The notes: generated by a model from the letters alone, not told the origin. A DNA stretch of 35,175 nucleotides from Pyramidobacter sp. C12-8 (GCF_002007215.1 NZ_MUHX01000030.1:1-35175); one strand, 5' to 3'; shown: positions 20,876 to 30,027, counted from the first letter of the stretch. A program made the numbers and translations.

Positions 20876-21952
20876 ATGAACCTGGAACCGAAACTGCGCG
20901 AACTGGAAGCGCTTTACGTCGAACTTGAAAGGAAGATGGCCGATCCCGCCGTCGTCTCCGATCTCAAGGAGATGCAGAACCTCGGCAAGAAGCACGCCGA
21001 ACTGGAAGAAGTCGTCGGCGATTATCGCCGCTACCGTCGGGTCCGGGATGAGATCGCCGAGGCCAGAGAACTGGCCGGCGGCGGCGACCGCGAGCTGGCC
21101 GAGCTGGCCAAGATGGAGCTGGAAGAAAAGGAGCCTCTGCTCGCCGAGATCGAGGAGCAGCTGCGCGTCGCCCTGCTGCCCAAGGATCCCAACGACGAGA
21201 AAGACGTCATCATGGAGATCCGCGCCGGCACCGGCGGCGACGAAGCCAGCCTGTTCGCCGCCGACCTGTTCCGCATGTACTCGCGCTATGCCGAGCGCGA
21301 GGGCTGGAAGCTCGAGATCGTCGACGAGAACGAGACCGACGTCGGCGGCTACAAGGAGATCGTGCTGCAGATCCACGGCCACGGCGTGTACAGCCAGCTC
21401 AAGTACGAGAGCGGCGTGCACCGCGTGCAGCGCGTCCCCGCCACCGAAGCGGGCGGACGCATCCATACCTCGTCGGCGACGGTCGTCGTCATGCCCGTCG
21501 CCGACGACATCGACATCGAGATCCGTCCCGAAGACCTGAAGATCGACACCTACCGCTCCAGCGGCGCCGGCGGCCAGCACGTCAACATGACCGACTCGGC
21601 CGTGCGCATCACGCACCTGCCCACCGGGCTGGTGGTCACCTGCCAGGACGAGCGCTCGCAGATCAAAAACCGCGCCAAGGCTCTGCAGGTGCTCAAGACC
21701 CGCCTCTACGACGCCGAAGTGGAGAAGCAGCGCAGCGCCGAATCGGCCGAGCGCAAGGGCATGATCGGCTCCGGCGACCGTTCCGAGCGCATCCGCACCT
21801 ACAACTATCCGCAGAACCGCGTCACCGACCACCGCATCGGCCTGACGCTTTACAAGCTCGAATACATGATGGACGGCGACCTCTACGAGATGATCAAGGC
21901 CCTCGTCATGGCCGAGCAGGCCGCCAGGCTCGAAGCGCTCGATGGCGTATAA
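20876..21952 (+). CDS. prfA: Peptide chain release factor 1
   Basis: A 358-residue factor that ends translation at UAA and UAG. The catalytic GGQ is at residues 232-234 in [32 protein letters not shown] contains the PAT tripeptide used for RF1 stop-codon recognition, which separates it from RF2. The N-terminal coiled-coil domain and C-terminal [18 protein letters not shown] are typical. It starts directly after the DUF1385 stop and overlaps prmC by 11 bp. RF1 does not read UGA, so it does not compete with Sec insertion in grdB; RF2 would. Confidence 0.96.
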   Translation: MNLEPKLRELEALYVELERKMADPAVVSDLKEMQNLGKKHAELEEVVGDYRRYRRVRDEIAEARELAGGGDRELAELAKMELEEKEPLLAEIEEQLRVALLPKDPNDEKDVIMEIRAGTGGDEASLFAADLFRMYSRYAEREGWKLEIVDENETDVGGYKEIVLQIHGHGVYSQLKYESGVHRVQRVPATEAGGRIHTSSATVVVMPVADDIDIEIRPEDLKIDTYRSSGAGGQHVNMTDSAVRITHLPTGLVVTCQDERSQIKNRAKALQVLKTRLYDAEVEKQRSAESAERKGMIGSGDRSERIRTYNYPQNRVTDHRIGLTLYKLEYMMDGDLYEMIKALVMAEQAARLEALDGV

Positions 21953-22802
21953 GCCCGGCACGCTGGGCGAACTGCGCGCGCTTTTGGCCGCCGAGCTGAA
22001 GGAACTCGATTCGCCGCTTCTCGAAGCCGACCTGATCCTCGCTCATTATGCCGGCAAAGGGCGCGCCTGGGTCCACGCTCATCTGCCCGACGCCGCGCCC
22101 GCCGCCGTGGCGGAAGCGGCGCTGTCGGCCTGCGACCGGCGCAAGGCGCGCGAGCCGCTGCAATACATTTTGGGCTGCTGCGATTTCGACGGCCTTTCGC
22201 TGCTCGTCGAGGCGGGCTGCCTCGTGCCGCGCCCCGAAACGGAGCTGCTGGTGGAATGCGCGGCGGCAAATTTCGACGGCGGCGCGTTCCTCGACTGGGG
22301 CACAGGCACCGGCTGCGTGGCGCTGGCGCTGCTGAACCGCTTTCCGAACGCGCGGGCGCTGATGGTGGAAAAGAATCCCGCCAGCCTGAACTGCGCGCGA
22401 CGCAATCTGGAAAAGTTCGGCTTCTCTCCTCGCGCCCGCCTGATCGCCAGCGAGGCGCCCGAAGACATTCCCGATTGCGAAGTCTCGCTCGTGGTGTCCA
22501 ATCCCCCCTACGTCCCTTCCGACGAAATCGAGCGTTTGATGCCCGAAGTCTCGCGTTACGAGCCGCGGCTGGCCCTCGACGGCGGTCCCGACGGGCTGGA
22601 GCCGTACCGCTGGCTTTTTGAGCTCTGCGGGCGCGTGCTGCGCCCGGGCGGCTTCTTCTGCGTCGAGTACGGCGGCGGCGCGCAGACGGCAGCGCTGCGC
22701 GCGCTCGCGCCGAAAGCTTTTCGTGAAACGGTTCTCTTGCGCGATATTGCCGGTTGTGATAGAGTGATCGGGTGGCGTTTTGCCGATGTTTTGCCGCAAT
22801 GA
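21942..22802 (+). CDS. prmC: Release factor glutamine methyltransferase PrmC
   Basis: A 286-residue SAM-dependent methyltransferase that methylates the Gln of the GGQ motif in RF1 and RF2. [12 protein letters not shown], the SAM-binding [15 protein letters not shown] and the catalytic [13 protein letters not shown] are all intact, with the family's [23 protein letters not shown] downstream. The start overlaps the 3' end of prfA, its substrate gene, by 11 bp. Last gene of the thyX-DUF1385-prfA-prmC unit. Confidence 0.95.
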   Translation: MAYKPGTLGELRALLAAELKELDSPLLEADLILAHYAGKGRAWVHAHLPDAAPAAVAEAALSACDRRKAREPLQYILGCCDFDGLSLLVEAGCLVPRPETELLVECAAANFDGGAFLDWGTGTGCVALALLNRFPNARALMVEKNPASLNCARRNLEKFGFSPRARLIASEAPEDIPDCEVSLVVSNPPYVPSDEIERLMPEVSRYEPRLALDGGPDGLEPYRWLFELCGRVLRPGGFFCVEYGGGAQTAALRALAPKAFRETVLLRDIAGCDRVIGWRFADVLPQ

Positions 22803-22810
22803 AACGTTTC

Positions 22811-22866
22811 TTGACTTTGATATAATCTCGAATATGTTTCTTGTTTACACCCGCTGACGTCAGCGG
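22811..22866 (+). promoter_or_regulatory. Promoter region and palindrome before trxB
   Basis: TTGACT (22811-22816) with TATGTT (22833-22838) at 16-bp spacing is one possible promoter. A perfect TATAAT at 22821-22826 lacks a -35. Downstream, CCGCTGACGTCAGCGG (22851-22866) is a perfect 16-bp palindrome, placed as an operator would be between promoter and ribosome-binding site. Confidence 0.55.
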
Positions 22867-22896
22867 AAAATCTCCGTGCAGAGAGGAAGATTTTAG

Positions 22897-23820
22897 ATGG
22901 AAGAAAGAGATGTTGTCATCATTGGCGGAGGCCCTGCCGGAATGGCTGCGGCCGTTTACTGCCGGCGTGCCGGACTGAAAACGGTCGTGCTGGAGCGGGG
23001 CAACTGGGGCGGCGCGATCAACCGCACCGAGGAGATCGAGAACTATCCCGCCATCAAGCACAGCAGCGGCCCCGAGATCGGCAAGATGTTCGTCGAGCAC
23101 GCCAAGGCTTTCAACGCCGAGATGATCGACTGCACCGTCAACAGCATCAAGGAAGACGGCAAGTTCAAGGTCGTTAGCACCAGCAAGGGCGATTACAAGG
23201 CCAAGGTCGTCATCGTGGCGACCGGCGCCGAGTTCCGCAAGCTGGGCTGCCCCGGCGAAGCCGAATACACCGGCAAAGGCGTGAGCTACTGCGCGACCTG
23301 CGACGCCGCCTTCACCGAAGGCGTCGACGTGGCCGTGGTCGGCGGCGGCAACACCGCCGTCGAAGAGGGCTGCTACCTGACTCAGTTCGCCAATAAAGTC
23401 TACATCATCCATCGCCGCGACCAGTTCCGCGCCGACGAGATGGCCGTCGAGCGCATGCTCAAGAATCCCAAAGTCCAGCCCGTCTACAGCTCGGTCGTCG
23501 AGTCGATCGAGGGCGACGGCGACTTCGTGCAGAAGGTCGTGCTCAAGAACGTCAAGACCGGCGAGATCAGCGACCTGCCCGTCGAGTTCGTGTTCATGTT
23601 CGTCGGCACCGAGCCCAACAACGAGCTCGTCAAGGATCTCGTCAAGTGCACCGAAAAGGGCGGCTGGGTCGTGGCCAACAGCAACATGGAAACCAGCGTC
23701 CCCGGCATCCTCGTCGCCGGCGACGTGCGCGACACGCCCCTGCGCCAGGTCATCACCGCCGCCGCCGACGGCGCCGAAGCCGGCATGTCCGCCTACAAGT
23801 ACATCGCCGAGAACTTCTAG
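22897..23820 (+). CDS. trxB: Thioredoxin reductase (NADPH)
   Basis: A 307-residue FAD enzyme that reduces thioredoxin with NADPH. The N-terminal VVIIGGGPAGMAAAVYCRRAG binds FAD, SYCATCDAAF holds the redox cysteines 132 and 135, VVGGGNTAVEE and HRRDQFRA fit an NAD(P)H site with basic residues for the NADPH phosphate, and GILVAGDVRDTPLRQV is the second FAD motif. Length is standard. GAGAGGAAG precedes ATG 22897. It stands alone with its own promoter region and terminator. Probable partner of the CTHC thioredoxin at 12774 and so of glycine reductase. Confidence 0.94.
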   Translation: MEERDVVIIGGGPAGMAAAVYCRRAGLKTVVLERGNWGGAINRTEEIENYPAIKHSSGPEIGKMFVEHAKAFNAEMIDCTVNSIKEDGKFKVVSTSKGDYKAKVVIVATGAEFRKLGCPGEAEYTGKGVSYCATCDAAFTEGVDVAVVGGGNTAVEEGCYLTQFANKVYIIHRRDQFRADEMAVERMLKNPKVQPVYSSVVESIEGDGDFVQKVVLKNVKTGEISDLPVEFVFMFVGTEPNNELVKDLVKCTEKGGWVVANSNMETSVPGILVAGDVRDTPLRQVITAAADGAEAGMSAYKYIAENF

Positions 23821-23837
23821 CTTTTGCGATCCGGACG

Positions 23838-23882
23838 AAAAAATTCTGCGAACCGTTTTTGCGGTTCGCAGAATTTTTTTTA
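23838..23882 (+). terminator. Intrinsic terminator after trxB
   Basis: TTCTGCGAACCG (23844-23855) pairs with CGGTTCGCAGAA (23862-23873), extended by A- and T-runs. Confidence 0.95.
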
Positions 23883-23985
23883 TCCGCCCCCGCGCCATGC
23901 GAAAAAAGCCGGCCGTATGTGCAAAAAGGAGCGGAGAAATATTTTAGACTGGGATATTTTCAGAGGGAAGGAAAGCTGTAATTTG

Positions 23986-24042
23986 TGATATACTCGTTTA
24001 GAATAATATTTATTATTGATCCCGAAAGAATGATTTCGGGAA
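23986..24042 (+). promoter_or_regulatory. Extended -10 promoter and leader hairpin of the peptide-binding protein gene
   Basis: TGATATACT (23986-23994) is a good extended -10. Within the leader TCCCGAAA (24020-24027) pairs with TTTCGGGA (24034-24041) around GAATGA and is followed by ATTTTA, a weak terminator-like hairpin 27 nt before the start codon. Confidence 0.45.
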
Positions 24043-24068
24043 TTTTACGGAAAAAGGATGGTCCAGTG

Positions 24069-25610
24069 ATGAAAAAGGCATACGGCATTTTGGCTTTGGC
24101 GGCGCTGTTGTGCGGCGCGTTTGTTCTGCCGGGCGGAGCGTTGGCGACGGAATATCGCGAGGAAATGAACATCGCGATCACGGCGAATCCGCCGTCGTTG
24201 GAACCGCACAGCGTGAACTCCAATATCGTCGGCGCCATCGGTTCGCATATCTACGAGCCGCTGTTCGCCATGAACGCGCGCCACGAACCGACGGCGGTGC
24301 TGGCCGAGTCCTACGGCGTCAGTGCCGACGGCAAGGTTTATACGATCAAATTGCGCCGCGGCGTGAAGTTCCACAACGGTCAGGAGATGAAGGCCGAAGA
24401 CGTGGCGGCGTCGATGACGCACTGGCTCGGCGCTTCCGGCAAAGCCAAGGCGCTTCTGGGCGGGACGGTTTTCGCGGCCGACGGCGATTACACGGTGACG
24501 ATGACGATGCCCGAGGCTTACGGCGACGCGCTCTCGGTGCTGGCCGCCCCTGTTCAGTTCGCGGCCGTCTATCCCCGCGCCCTGGCCGAAGAAGCTGCCG
24601 CGGGCAAGGGGCTTTCTACCTGCGTGGGCACCGGCCCGTATCGGCTGAAGGAGTGGAAGCAGGATCAGTACGTGCTGCTCGAACGCTATGACAGTTACCG
24701 GCAGCCGGCCGGCGAGCCGTCGGGTTTTGCCGGCAGAAAGGGCGCTTTGACGGAGAGGCTTTGTTTCCGCGTGGTGGTCGATCCGGCAACGCGCGTTGCC
24801 GGGCTGCAGACTGGGCAGTTCGACGTGGTGGAGGACTTCCCTGCGGATCGCTATGCCGAAGTGGCCGGCGACAAGTCCATGGTGCTCCGCGCGAAGACGT
24901 CCGGCACGCTGAACATGTTCCTCAACACGACCAAGGGGATCATGGCGAACCGGAAGATGCGTCAGGCCATTCTGGCGGCGATGAACTGCAGCGACGTCAT
25001 GCTGGCCAGCTACGGCGAACCCGATCTGTACATTCTCGACCCCGGCTGGTGCAATCCCGACGACGCTCTGTGGGGCAGCGATGCTGGCAGGGAGTACTAC
25101 AATCAGAACAATCCCGAAAAGGCGAAAAAACTTCTGGCGGAGGCCGGGTACGAGAATGAAAAGATCGTGCTGGTGACGACGGCCGACTACGCGGAGATGT
25201 ACAACGCAACGCTGGCAGCGCACGACCAGCTGCGGAAGGTGGGCATCAATGCCGAGGTGCAAAGCTACGACTTCGCCACGTTCATGGAGCGTCGGTCTGA
25301 TCCCGACAAATTCAGCCTTTTCATTACGAGCAACGGTTACAACATGACGCCAGTACAGCTGGCGGTGCTGATGAAGAACTGGGCTGGGCTCGATGTCCCC
25401 GAGATCCCCGAGGGGATCGCCGCGATCCGCCGCGCCGCTTCTCCTGAAGAGGCTTCGAAAGCCTGGGCGGAATTGCAGCGTTTTCTCTATGAATATGGCG
25501 CGGCCATCGTCTTCGGTCATTACAGCGACGTGTTCGGCGAGAGCGCGCGCACGGAAGGCGTGGATCTGCAGCGATTTGCGCTGTACTGGAACGCGCGCGT
25601 CGCGAAATAG
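24069..25610 (+). CDS. Peptide ABC transporter substrate-binding protein (DppA/OppA family)
   Basis: A 513-residue exported protein. Residues 1-27 form a signal peptide (MKKAYGILALAALLCGAFVL then GGALA), with likely cleavage after ALA. No lipobox cysteine is obvious at the cleavage point, so it is probably periplasmic. The SBP family 5 signature lies in YTIKLRRGVKFHNGQEMKAEDVAAS. It delivers peptides, or possibly nickel or other solutes, to the permease pair encoded downstream. ATG 24069 follows AAGGA. A terminator and a 256-bp gap separate it from the permease genes, so it is probably made in excess from its own transcript. Confidence 0.92.
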   Translation: MKKAYGILALAALLCGAFVLPGGALATEYREEMNIAITANPPSLEPHSVNSNIVGAIGSHIYEPLFAMNARHEPTAVLAESYGVSADGKVYTIKLRRGVKFHNGQEMKAEDVAASMTHWLGASGKAKALLGGTVFAADGDYTVTMTMPEAYGDALSVLAAPVQFAAVYPRALAEEAAAGKGLSTCVGTGPYRLKEWKQDQYVLLERYDSYRQPAGEPSGFAGRKGALTERLCFRVVVDPATRVAGLQTGQFDVVEDFPADRYAEVAGDKSMVLRAKTSGTLNMFLNTTKGIMANRKMRQAILAAMNCSDVMLASYGEPDLYILDPGWCNPDDALWGSDAGREYYNQNNPEKAKKLLAEAGYENEKIVLVTTADYAEMYNATLAAHDQLRKVGINAEVQSYDFATFMERRSDPDKFSLFITSNGYNMTPVQLAVLMKNWAGLDVPEIPEGIAAIRRAASPEEASKAWAELQRFLYEYGAAIVFGHYSDVFGESARTEGVDLQRFALYWNARVAK

Positions 25611-25636
25611 CGGCGCGGATAATCGAAGGTTTTTAC

Positions 25637-25667
25637 GAGCGGCGGGAAATTTCTCGCCGCTTTTTTC
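25637..25667 (+). terminator. Intrinsic terminator after the binding-protein gene
   Basis: AGCGGCG (25638-25644) pairs with CGCCGCT (25655-25661), extended inward by GGAA/TTCT-like pairs, and is followed by six T. Confidence 0.88.
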
Positions 25668-25688
25668 GTGGAGGGGTGGCGTATTTTT

Positions 25689-25722
25689 TTGATATTGATT
25701 TTCGATGAAAAAGAATTATTGA
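25689..25722 (+). promoter_or_regulatory. Possible promoter of the permease-ATPase genes
   Basis: TTGATA (25689-25694) with AAGAAT (25711-25716), or TTGATT (25695-25700) with TATTGA (25717-25722), each at 16 bp. The stretch is AT-rich in a GC-rich setting, but neither match is strong. Confidence 0.35.
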
Positions 25723-25866
25723 AAATGCCGCGCCGGCGACCGTGCCGCAAAGAACGTACGTCACGCGATCTCACGCAGTTTTCGACGCGCCGCCGGCGCC
25801 CTGAGAAGGCCGGAGAAACCGCGCTTTTTTAACGAAGACTTGGTAAGAGAAGGGAGCGACAAGGGG

Positions 25867-26817
25867 ATGCCTTCCTATATATGCAGGCGGATCTGGGCGT
25901 TGATCCCAACGCTTTTTGTCGTGTCGGCGGCGGTGTTCCTCGTGGTTTACCTGATTCCCGGCGGCCCGGCGACGGCTCTGTTGGGGCTGGAGGCCGAGCC
26001 TTCGGCGGTTGCCGCCCTGAATGCGGAGCTCGGCTTTGACCGTCCGTTTCTGACGCAGTATGCCGACTGGCTTGTGCGGGCGCTGCGAGGTGACTGGGGG
26101 CAGTCTTTCTTTCTGCGCATGCCGGTCCTGTCGGCGTTGCGCGAATATTTCGGGGCGACTCTGAGCCTTGCCGTCCTGGCGCAGTGCGTCGCGCTGCTGA
26201 TCGCGCTGCCGCTGGGCATCGCCGCGGCGTATCGGCGCGGTACGTTCTTCGACGCGGCAACGGTGTCGGCGTCGTTGCTGGGGACGGCGGTGCCGGGGTT
26301 CCTGCTGAGTTTTTTCCTGATGCTGTTTTTCGGGCTGTCGCTGCGCTGGCTGCCGGTGGCGGGGTATGCGCCGCTCAGCCGGGGGCTCGCGGAGCATTTG
26401 CGTTATTTGCTGCTGCCGGCGCTTTCGCTGGGAATGGTGCAAGCGGCTTACATCACGCGCATGTCGCGTTCGGCGCTACTTGACGTGCTGCACAGCGGCT
26501 ACATTCGCACGGCGCGCGCCAAAGGGCTGAGCGAAACGGCGGTACTGCTGGTTTATGGGCTGAAAAACGCCGCCCCTACAGTGCTGACCGTGGCTGGGCA
26601 GTCTTTCGGCAGTCTGCTGACGGGCACGATCGTCACCGAGACGATATTCGGCATTCCCGGGCTGGGGATGCTGACGATGGGGGCGATCAGCCGGCGCGAT
26701 GTCTTTGTGATTCAAGGCGTGACGCTTTTTGTCGCGTTGATTTACGTGCTTGTCAATCTGGCGGTGGATCTGCTGTGTGCGTTTGTGGATCCTCGGATTC
26801 AATTGGGACGACGATAG
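25867..26817 (+). CDS. Peptide ABC transporter permease, DppB type
   Basis: A 316-residue inner-membrane permease. It begins with a membrane span (ALIPTLFVVSAAVFLVVYLIPG) typical of DppB/OppB/GsiC proteins, followed by about five more. The EAA-loop region reads YIRTARAKGLSETAVLLVYGLKNA, which contacts the ATPases. The C-terminal FGIPGLGMLTMGAISRRDVFVIQG is the family end. ATG 25867 follows AAGGGAG (25851-25857); a TTG at 25840 would place that site inside the gene. First gene of a four-gene unit whose members overlap or nearly so. Confidence 0.92.
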   Translation: MPSYICRRIWALIPTLFVVSAAVFLVVYLIPGGPATALLGLEAEPSAVAALNAELGFDRPFLTQYADWLVRALRGDWGQSFFLRMPVLSALREYFGATLSLAVLAQCVALLIALPLGIAAAYRRGTFFDAATVSASLLGTAVPGFLLSFFLMLFFGLSLRWLPVAGYAPLSRGLAEHLRYLLLPALSLGMVQAAYITRMSRSALLDVLHSGYIRTARAKGLSETAVLLVYGLKNAAPTVLTVAGQSFGSLLTGTIVTETIFGIPGLGMLTMGAISRRDVFVIQGVTLFVALIYVLVNLAVDLLCAFVDPRIQLGRR

Positions 26818-26828
26818 GGGGGCTTGCC

Positions 26829-27731
26829 GTGTTTTGGAGCGGACGAAGGATTTCTTTTCGCGGCGGCGATGCGATTCTGGCGGAAGCGCGGCGGCGGGAG
26901 CGGGAACGTTTGTTCGCCAACACGGCGCTGCTTGCCGGGATTTGCGGTTGCGCCGCGGTGCTGCTGACGGCTTTTCTCGTTCCGGAGCTGTGCGCTCTCG
27001 ATCCCAATGTCATGGCGGTAACGGAGCGGCTTCAGCCGCCTTCGGTGCGTCACCTTTTCGGAACGGACCGCTTCGGGCGCGATCTCTTCATTCGCGTTGT
27101 CTACGGCGCGCGGGTGTCGCTGAGCGTGGGGGCTTGGGTCGCGTTTTTTTCGGGGCTCTGCGGTGCGGCGCTGGGGCTCTGCGCCAGTTATTTCAGGGCG
27201 CTCGACGGAGTGCTGATGCGCCTTTGCGATGGTTTGACGGCTATCCCGGGGGTTCTGCTGGCCATCGCTTTGATGGCGGCGCTGGGAACGGGAAGCTGGA
27301 ACGTGGCGCTCGCCTTGACGGCGGTTTACACGCCGGGCGTGGCGCGGGTGGTGCGCAGCCGTGCGCTTGTTGTGAAGCAGCAGCTTTATGTCGAGGCGGC
27401 GAAGGTGCAGGGGGCCGGCAGCGCGGCAATTCTCTGGAGGCTGATCCTGCCTGGGGTTGTTTCGCCGCTTGCCGTGCAGTTGTCGTTTATTTTCGCGCAG
27501 GCGATCATCGACGAAGCTTCGCTGAGTTTTCTCGGCGCGGGAATTCCGGCGCCGGCGGCGAGTTGGGGCAATATTCTTCAGGAAAGTCGTCAGGTGCTTC
27601 AGCGCGCGCCATGGACGATCGTCTTTCCAAGCGCCGCCGCCGTGTTCTGCGTGCTCAGTCTGAATCTTTTGGGCGACGGGCTGCGTGATTATCTTGATCC
27701 GCTCACGGAAAGCCGAGTGAGGAAAAAATGA
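26829..27731 (+). CDS. Peptide ABC transporter permease, DppC type
   Basis: A 300-residue permease. HLFGTDRFGRDLFIRVVYGARVSL is the DppC/OppC signature, and the EAA loop is YVEAAKVQGAGSAAILWRLILPG. GAGIPAPAASWGNILQESRQ near the C-terminus is also conserved. Five or six membrane spans are visible. I chose GTG 26829, 7 nt after a GGGGGG run (26817-26822). A longer frame from GTG 26775 overlaps the DppB gene and is not homologous. Its end overlaps the next gene (ATGA). Confidence 0.92.
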   Translation: MFWSGRRISFRGGDAILAEARRRERERLFANTALLAGICGCAAVLLTAFLVPELCALDPNVMAVTERLQPPSVRHLFGTDRFGRDLFIRVVYGARVSLSVGAWVAFFSGLCGAALGLCASYFRALDGVLMRLCDGLTAIPGVLLAIALMAALGTGSWNVALALTAVYTPGVARVVRSRALVVKQQLYVEAAKVQGAGSAAILWRLILPGVVSPLAVQLSFIFAQAIIDEASLSFLGAGIPAPAASWGNILQESRQVLQRAPWTIVFPSAAAVFCVLSLNLLGDGLRDYLDPLTESRVRKK

Positions 27732-28741
27732 CGGCGAAACGATGGAAGGCGCGCGAACCTTTTCTGCAGATTCGCGGCCTGAAAGTAAAATTTCCTGAAC
27801 GGGGTCGCGAACTTGTCGCCGTGGACGGCGTGGATCTGTCCATCGCGCGCGGAGAGATCGCCGGCGTGGCGGGCGAATCGGGCTCGGGCAAGAGCGTGAT
27901 GTCGCAGTCGATCCTGCGGCTGGGCGCTTACGACTCGACGCAAAGCTGCGAAGGGGAGATCCTTTTCGCGGGACAGGATCTTCTCAGGCTGCCGGAGGCT
28001 GAAATGCGTCGTCTGCGCGGCAGCCGCATCGCCGTGATCTTTCAGGATCCGATGACGTCGCTGAGTCCCGTACATACGGTGGCCCGTCAGATGACGGAGG
28101 TGCTGACGTTGCACCGGGGCTGTTTGAAAATCGAGGCCCGCCGCCGCTGTGCCGAGCTTCTGGCGCGGACAGGCATCGCCGCGCCGGAGGCGTGCCTGCG
28201 CAAGTATCCTTTCGAACTTTCCGGCGGCATGCAGCAGCGTGTGATGATCGCCATGGCACTGTGCTGCGAGCCCGAGCTGCTCATCGCCGACGAGCCGACG
28301 ACGGCTCTTGACGCGACGGTGCAGCAGCAGATTCTCGAGCTTTTGGCAGGCCTGAACCGCGAGCTGGGCATGTCGATGCTCTTTATTTCCCACAATCTGG
28401 GAGCGATCGCGCAGCTTTGTCACAGCGTGCACGTCATGTACCTCGGCCAGATTCTCGAAGAAGCCCCCGCCGCAGAGCTCTTTTCGCGCCCGCTCAATCC
28501 CTACACGCGCGGGCTCCTGCAGTGCGCACCCCATCTTGACTCGCGGCGCGGCGGCCCCCTGCCGACGATTGCCGGCACCGTGCCTTCCCCGTACCGAGCG
28601 CCAGCTGGCTGCCGTTTCTGCACGCGCTGTCCGGAGGCGGACGAGCGCTGCCGCAGCGCCGAACCTCCCATGCTCGAACCGGCGCCGGGGCACCGAGTGA
28701 AGTGCTGGAAGTACGCTGTCTCGGAAAGGAACTGCCTATGA
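27728..28741 (+). CDS. Peptide ABC transporter ATP-binding protein, DppD type
   Basis: A 337-residue ATPase. Walker A is GESGSGKSV, the Q-loop VIFQDPMTSL, the ABC signature LSGGMQQRVMIA, Walker B LLIADEPTTALD and the switch histidine FISHNLG. The C-terminal peptide-transporter domain holds the cysteine motif CRFCTRCPEADERC, thought to bind an Fe-S cluster in this family. ATG 27728 overlaps the DppC stop. It couples ATP hydrolysis to transport together with the DppF-type ATPase. Confidence 0.95.
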   Translation: MTAKRWKAREPFLQIRGLKVKFPERGRELVAVDGVDLSIARGEIAGVAGESGSGKSVMSQSILRLGAYDSTQSCEGEILFAGQDLLRLPEAEMRRLRGSRIAVIFQDPMTSLSPVHTVARQMTEVLTLHRGCLKIEARRRCAELLARTGIAAPEACLRKYPFELSGGMQQRVMIAMALCCEPELLIADEPTTALDATVQQQILELLAGLNRELGMSMLFISHNLGAIAQLCHSVHVMYLGQILEEAPAAELFSRPLNPYTRGLLQCAPHLDSRRGGPLPTIAGTVPSPYRAPAGCRFCTRCPEADERCRSAEPPMLEPAPGHRVKCWKYAVSERNCL

Positions 28742-29706
28742 ACGCCGTCGTGCAGATCAGAAATCTGCGGAAGTCGTATCCGATTTACGGACTCTGGGGC
28801 AAATTCCTGCCGCCGCGCGGCTGGCAGAAAGCGCTGGCCGACGTCTCGCTTGATCTGGAGCGCAGCGAGACCTACGGCCTTGTGGGAGAGTCGGGCTGCG
28901 GCAAGAGCACGCTGGCGCGCTCGATTTTGGGATTGGTTAAACCCGACGGCGGCGAAGTCCTTTACGAGGGCAGGGAACTGACGCGGCTTTCCGACCGCCA
29001 GTTCCGACCGCTGCGGCGCGATCTGCAAATGGTTTTTCAAGACACTCTCTCGTCGCTGAATCCCCGCAAGCGCGTTGGCGAACTGCTCGAAGAGCCGCTG
29101 CTTGCGCAGCGTATGGGAAACCGGTCGCAGCGCTGCGAAAAGATCGTTGCGGCGATGCGGGGCGTCGGCCTTTCGGAGGAATATTACTTTCGCTGGCCGC
29201 ACGAGCTTTCCGGCGGCCAGCTGCAGCGGTTGGGCATCGCCCGCGCGCTGATCGTCGAACCTCGCGTCGTGGTGTGCGACGAACCCGTCTCGGCGTTGGA
29301 CGTTTCCATTCAGGCGCAGGTGCTGAACACGCTGCTGGAACTTCAGCGGCGCATGAAGCTGACCATGCTGTTCATCTCGCACGACATCGGCGTAGTGCGC
29401 GTCATGTCTCACCGCATCGGCGTCATGTACGTGGGAACGCTGGTGGAGGAAGCGGCGACGGACGAACTCTTTGCCCGTCCTTTGCATCCCTACACACGCG
29501 CGCTTTTCGACTCGGTCCCCGATTACAAGGGAACGGGGCGTTCCCGGCCGGCGCTGCGCGGCGAGCCGCCGCTACACGACGACGCGTTCCGCGGCTGCGT
29601 TTTTCACACGCGTTGTCCTCTGGCCCAAAAACGCTGCTTTGCGGAAACGCCGCCGCTGCGCCGCCTCGAAAGCGGGCGGCGCGTCGCCTGCCATCTGGCG
29701 GAATGA
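28738..29706 (+). CDS. Peptide ABC transporter ATP-binding protein, DppF type
   Basis: A 322-residue ATPase, partner of the DppD type. Walker A is GESGCGKST, the Q-loop MVFQDTLSSLNPRK, the signature LSGGQLQRLGIARAL, Walker B VVCDEPVSALD and the switch FISHDIGV. The C-terminal cysteine motif CVFHTRCPLAQKRC is present. ATG 28738 overlaps the preceding stop (ATGA) and follows GGAAAGGA (28723-28730). A longer frame from ATG 28702 overlaps DppD further and is not homologous. Last gene of the unit, followed by a terminator. Confidence 0.95.
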   Translation: MNAVVQIRNLRKSYPIYGLWGKFLPPRGWQKALADVSLDLERSETYGLVGESGCGKSTLARSILGLVKPDGGEVLYEGRELTRLSDRQFRPLRRDLQMVFQDTLSSLNPRKRVGELLEEPLLAQRMGNRSQRCEKIVAAMRGVGLSEEYYFRWPHELSGGQLQRLGIARALIVEPRVVVCDEPVSALDVSIQAQVLNTLLELQRRMKLTMLFISHDIGVVRVMSHRIGVMYVGTLVEEAATDELFARPLHPYTRALFDSVPDYKGTGRSRPALRGEPPLHDDAFRGCVFHTRCPLAQKRCFAETPPLRRLESGRRVACHLAE

Positions 29707-29771
29707 GCCTCCGCGCCCACATAACGAAAAATCGCCGCCGCGCCGCAGAAGAATCCGCGCGAGGCGGGGCG

Positions 29772-29808
29772 AAAAGCTTGATGATTCCGGGATCATCAAG
29801 CTTTTTTC
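29772..29808 (+). terminator. Intrinsic terminator after the peptide transporter genes
   Basis: AAAAGCTTGATGAT (29772-29785) pairs with 29792-29805 around TCCGGG and ends in a T-run. The 321-bp gap 29707-30027 contains this terminator, an AT-rich stretch with two small dyads, and then the heat-shock promoter and CIRCE; no gene is seen. Confidence 0.94.
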
Positions 29809-29928
29809 ATGGAAAACATCCCGCGCGGATCGCGTTCCATGGAAAGAACGTTCAGGGTATTTCGAGCCCTGCGACCGTGTGTGTTTTGATCATTTGTTTG
29901 AACAAATAAAAAATATGTCTGACCAGAC

Positions 29929-29957
29929 TTGACATTAAATCTACTTCCTGCTATTCT
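29929..29957 (+). promoter_or_regulatory. Promoter of the hrcA-grpE-dnaK-dnaJ operon
   Basis: Consensus -35 TTGACA (29929-29934), 17-bp spacer, TATTCT (29952-29957). Transcription would start near 29963, just upstream of the CIRCE operator. Confidence 0.85.
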
Positions 29958-29976
29958 CTCATGCGTAATAGATGCG

Positions 29977-30003
29977 TTAGCACTCCTTTTAATTGAGTGC
30001 TAA
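29977..30003. promoter_or_regulatory. CIRCE element (HrcA operator)
   Basis: TTAGCACTC (29977-29985), 9-nt spacer, GAGTGCTAA (29995-30003): an exact match to the CIRCE consensus. HrcA bound here represses the operon until heat or misfolded protein titrates GroEL, the chaperone HrcA needs to stay active. Only this copy is in the window. Confidence 0.98.
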
Positions 30004-30027
30004 TAACATGGAAGGAGGTGCGAGGCC

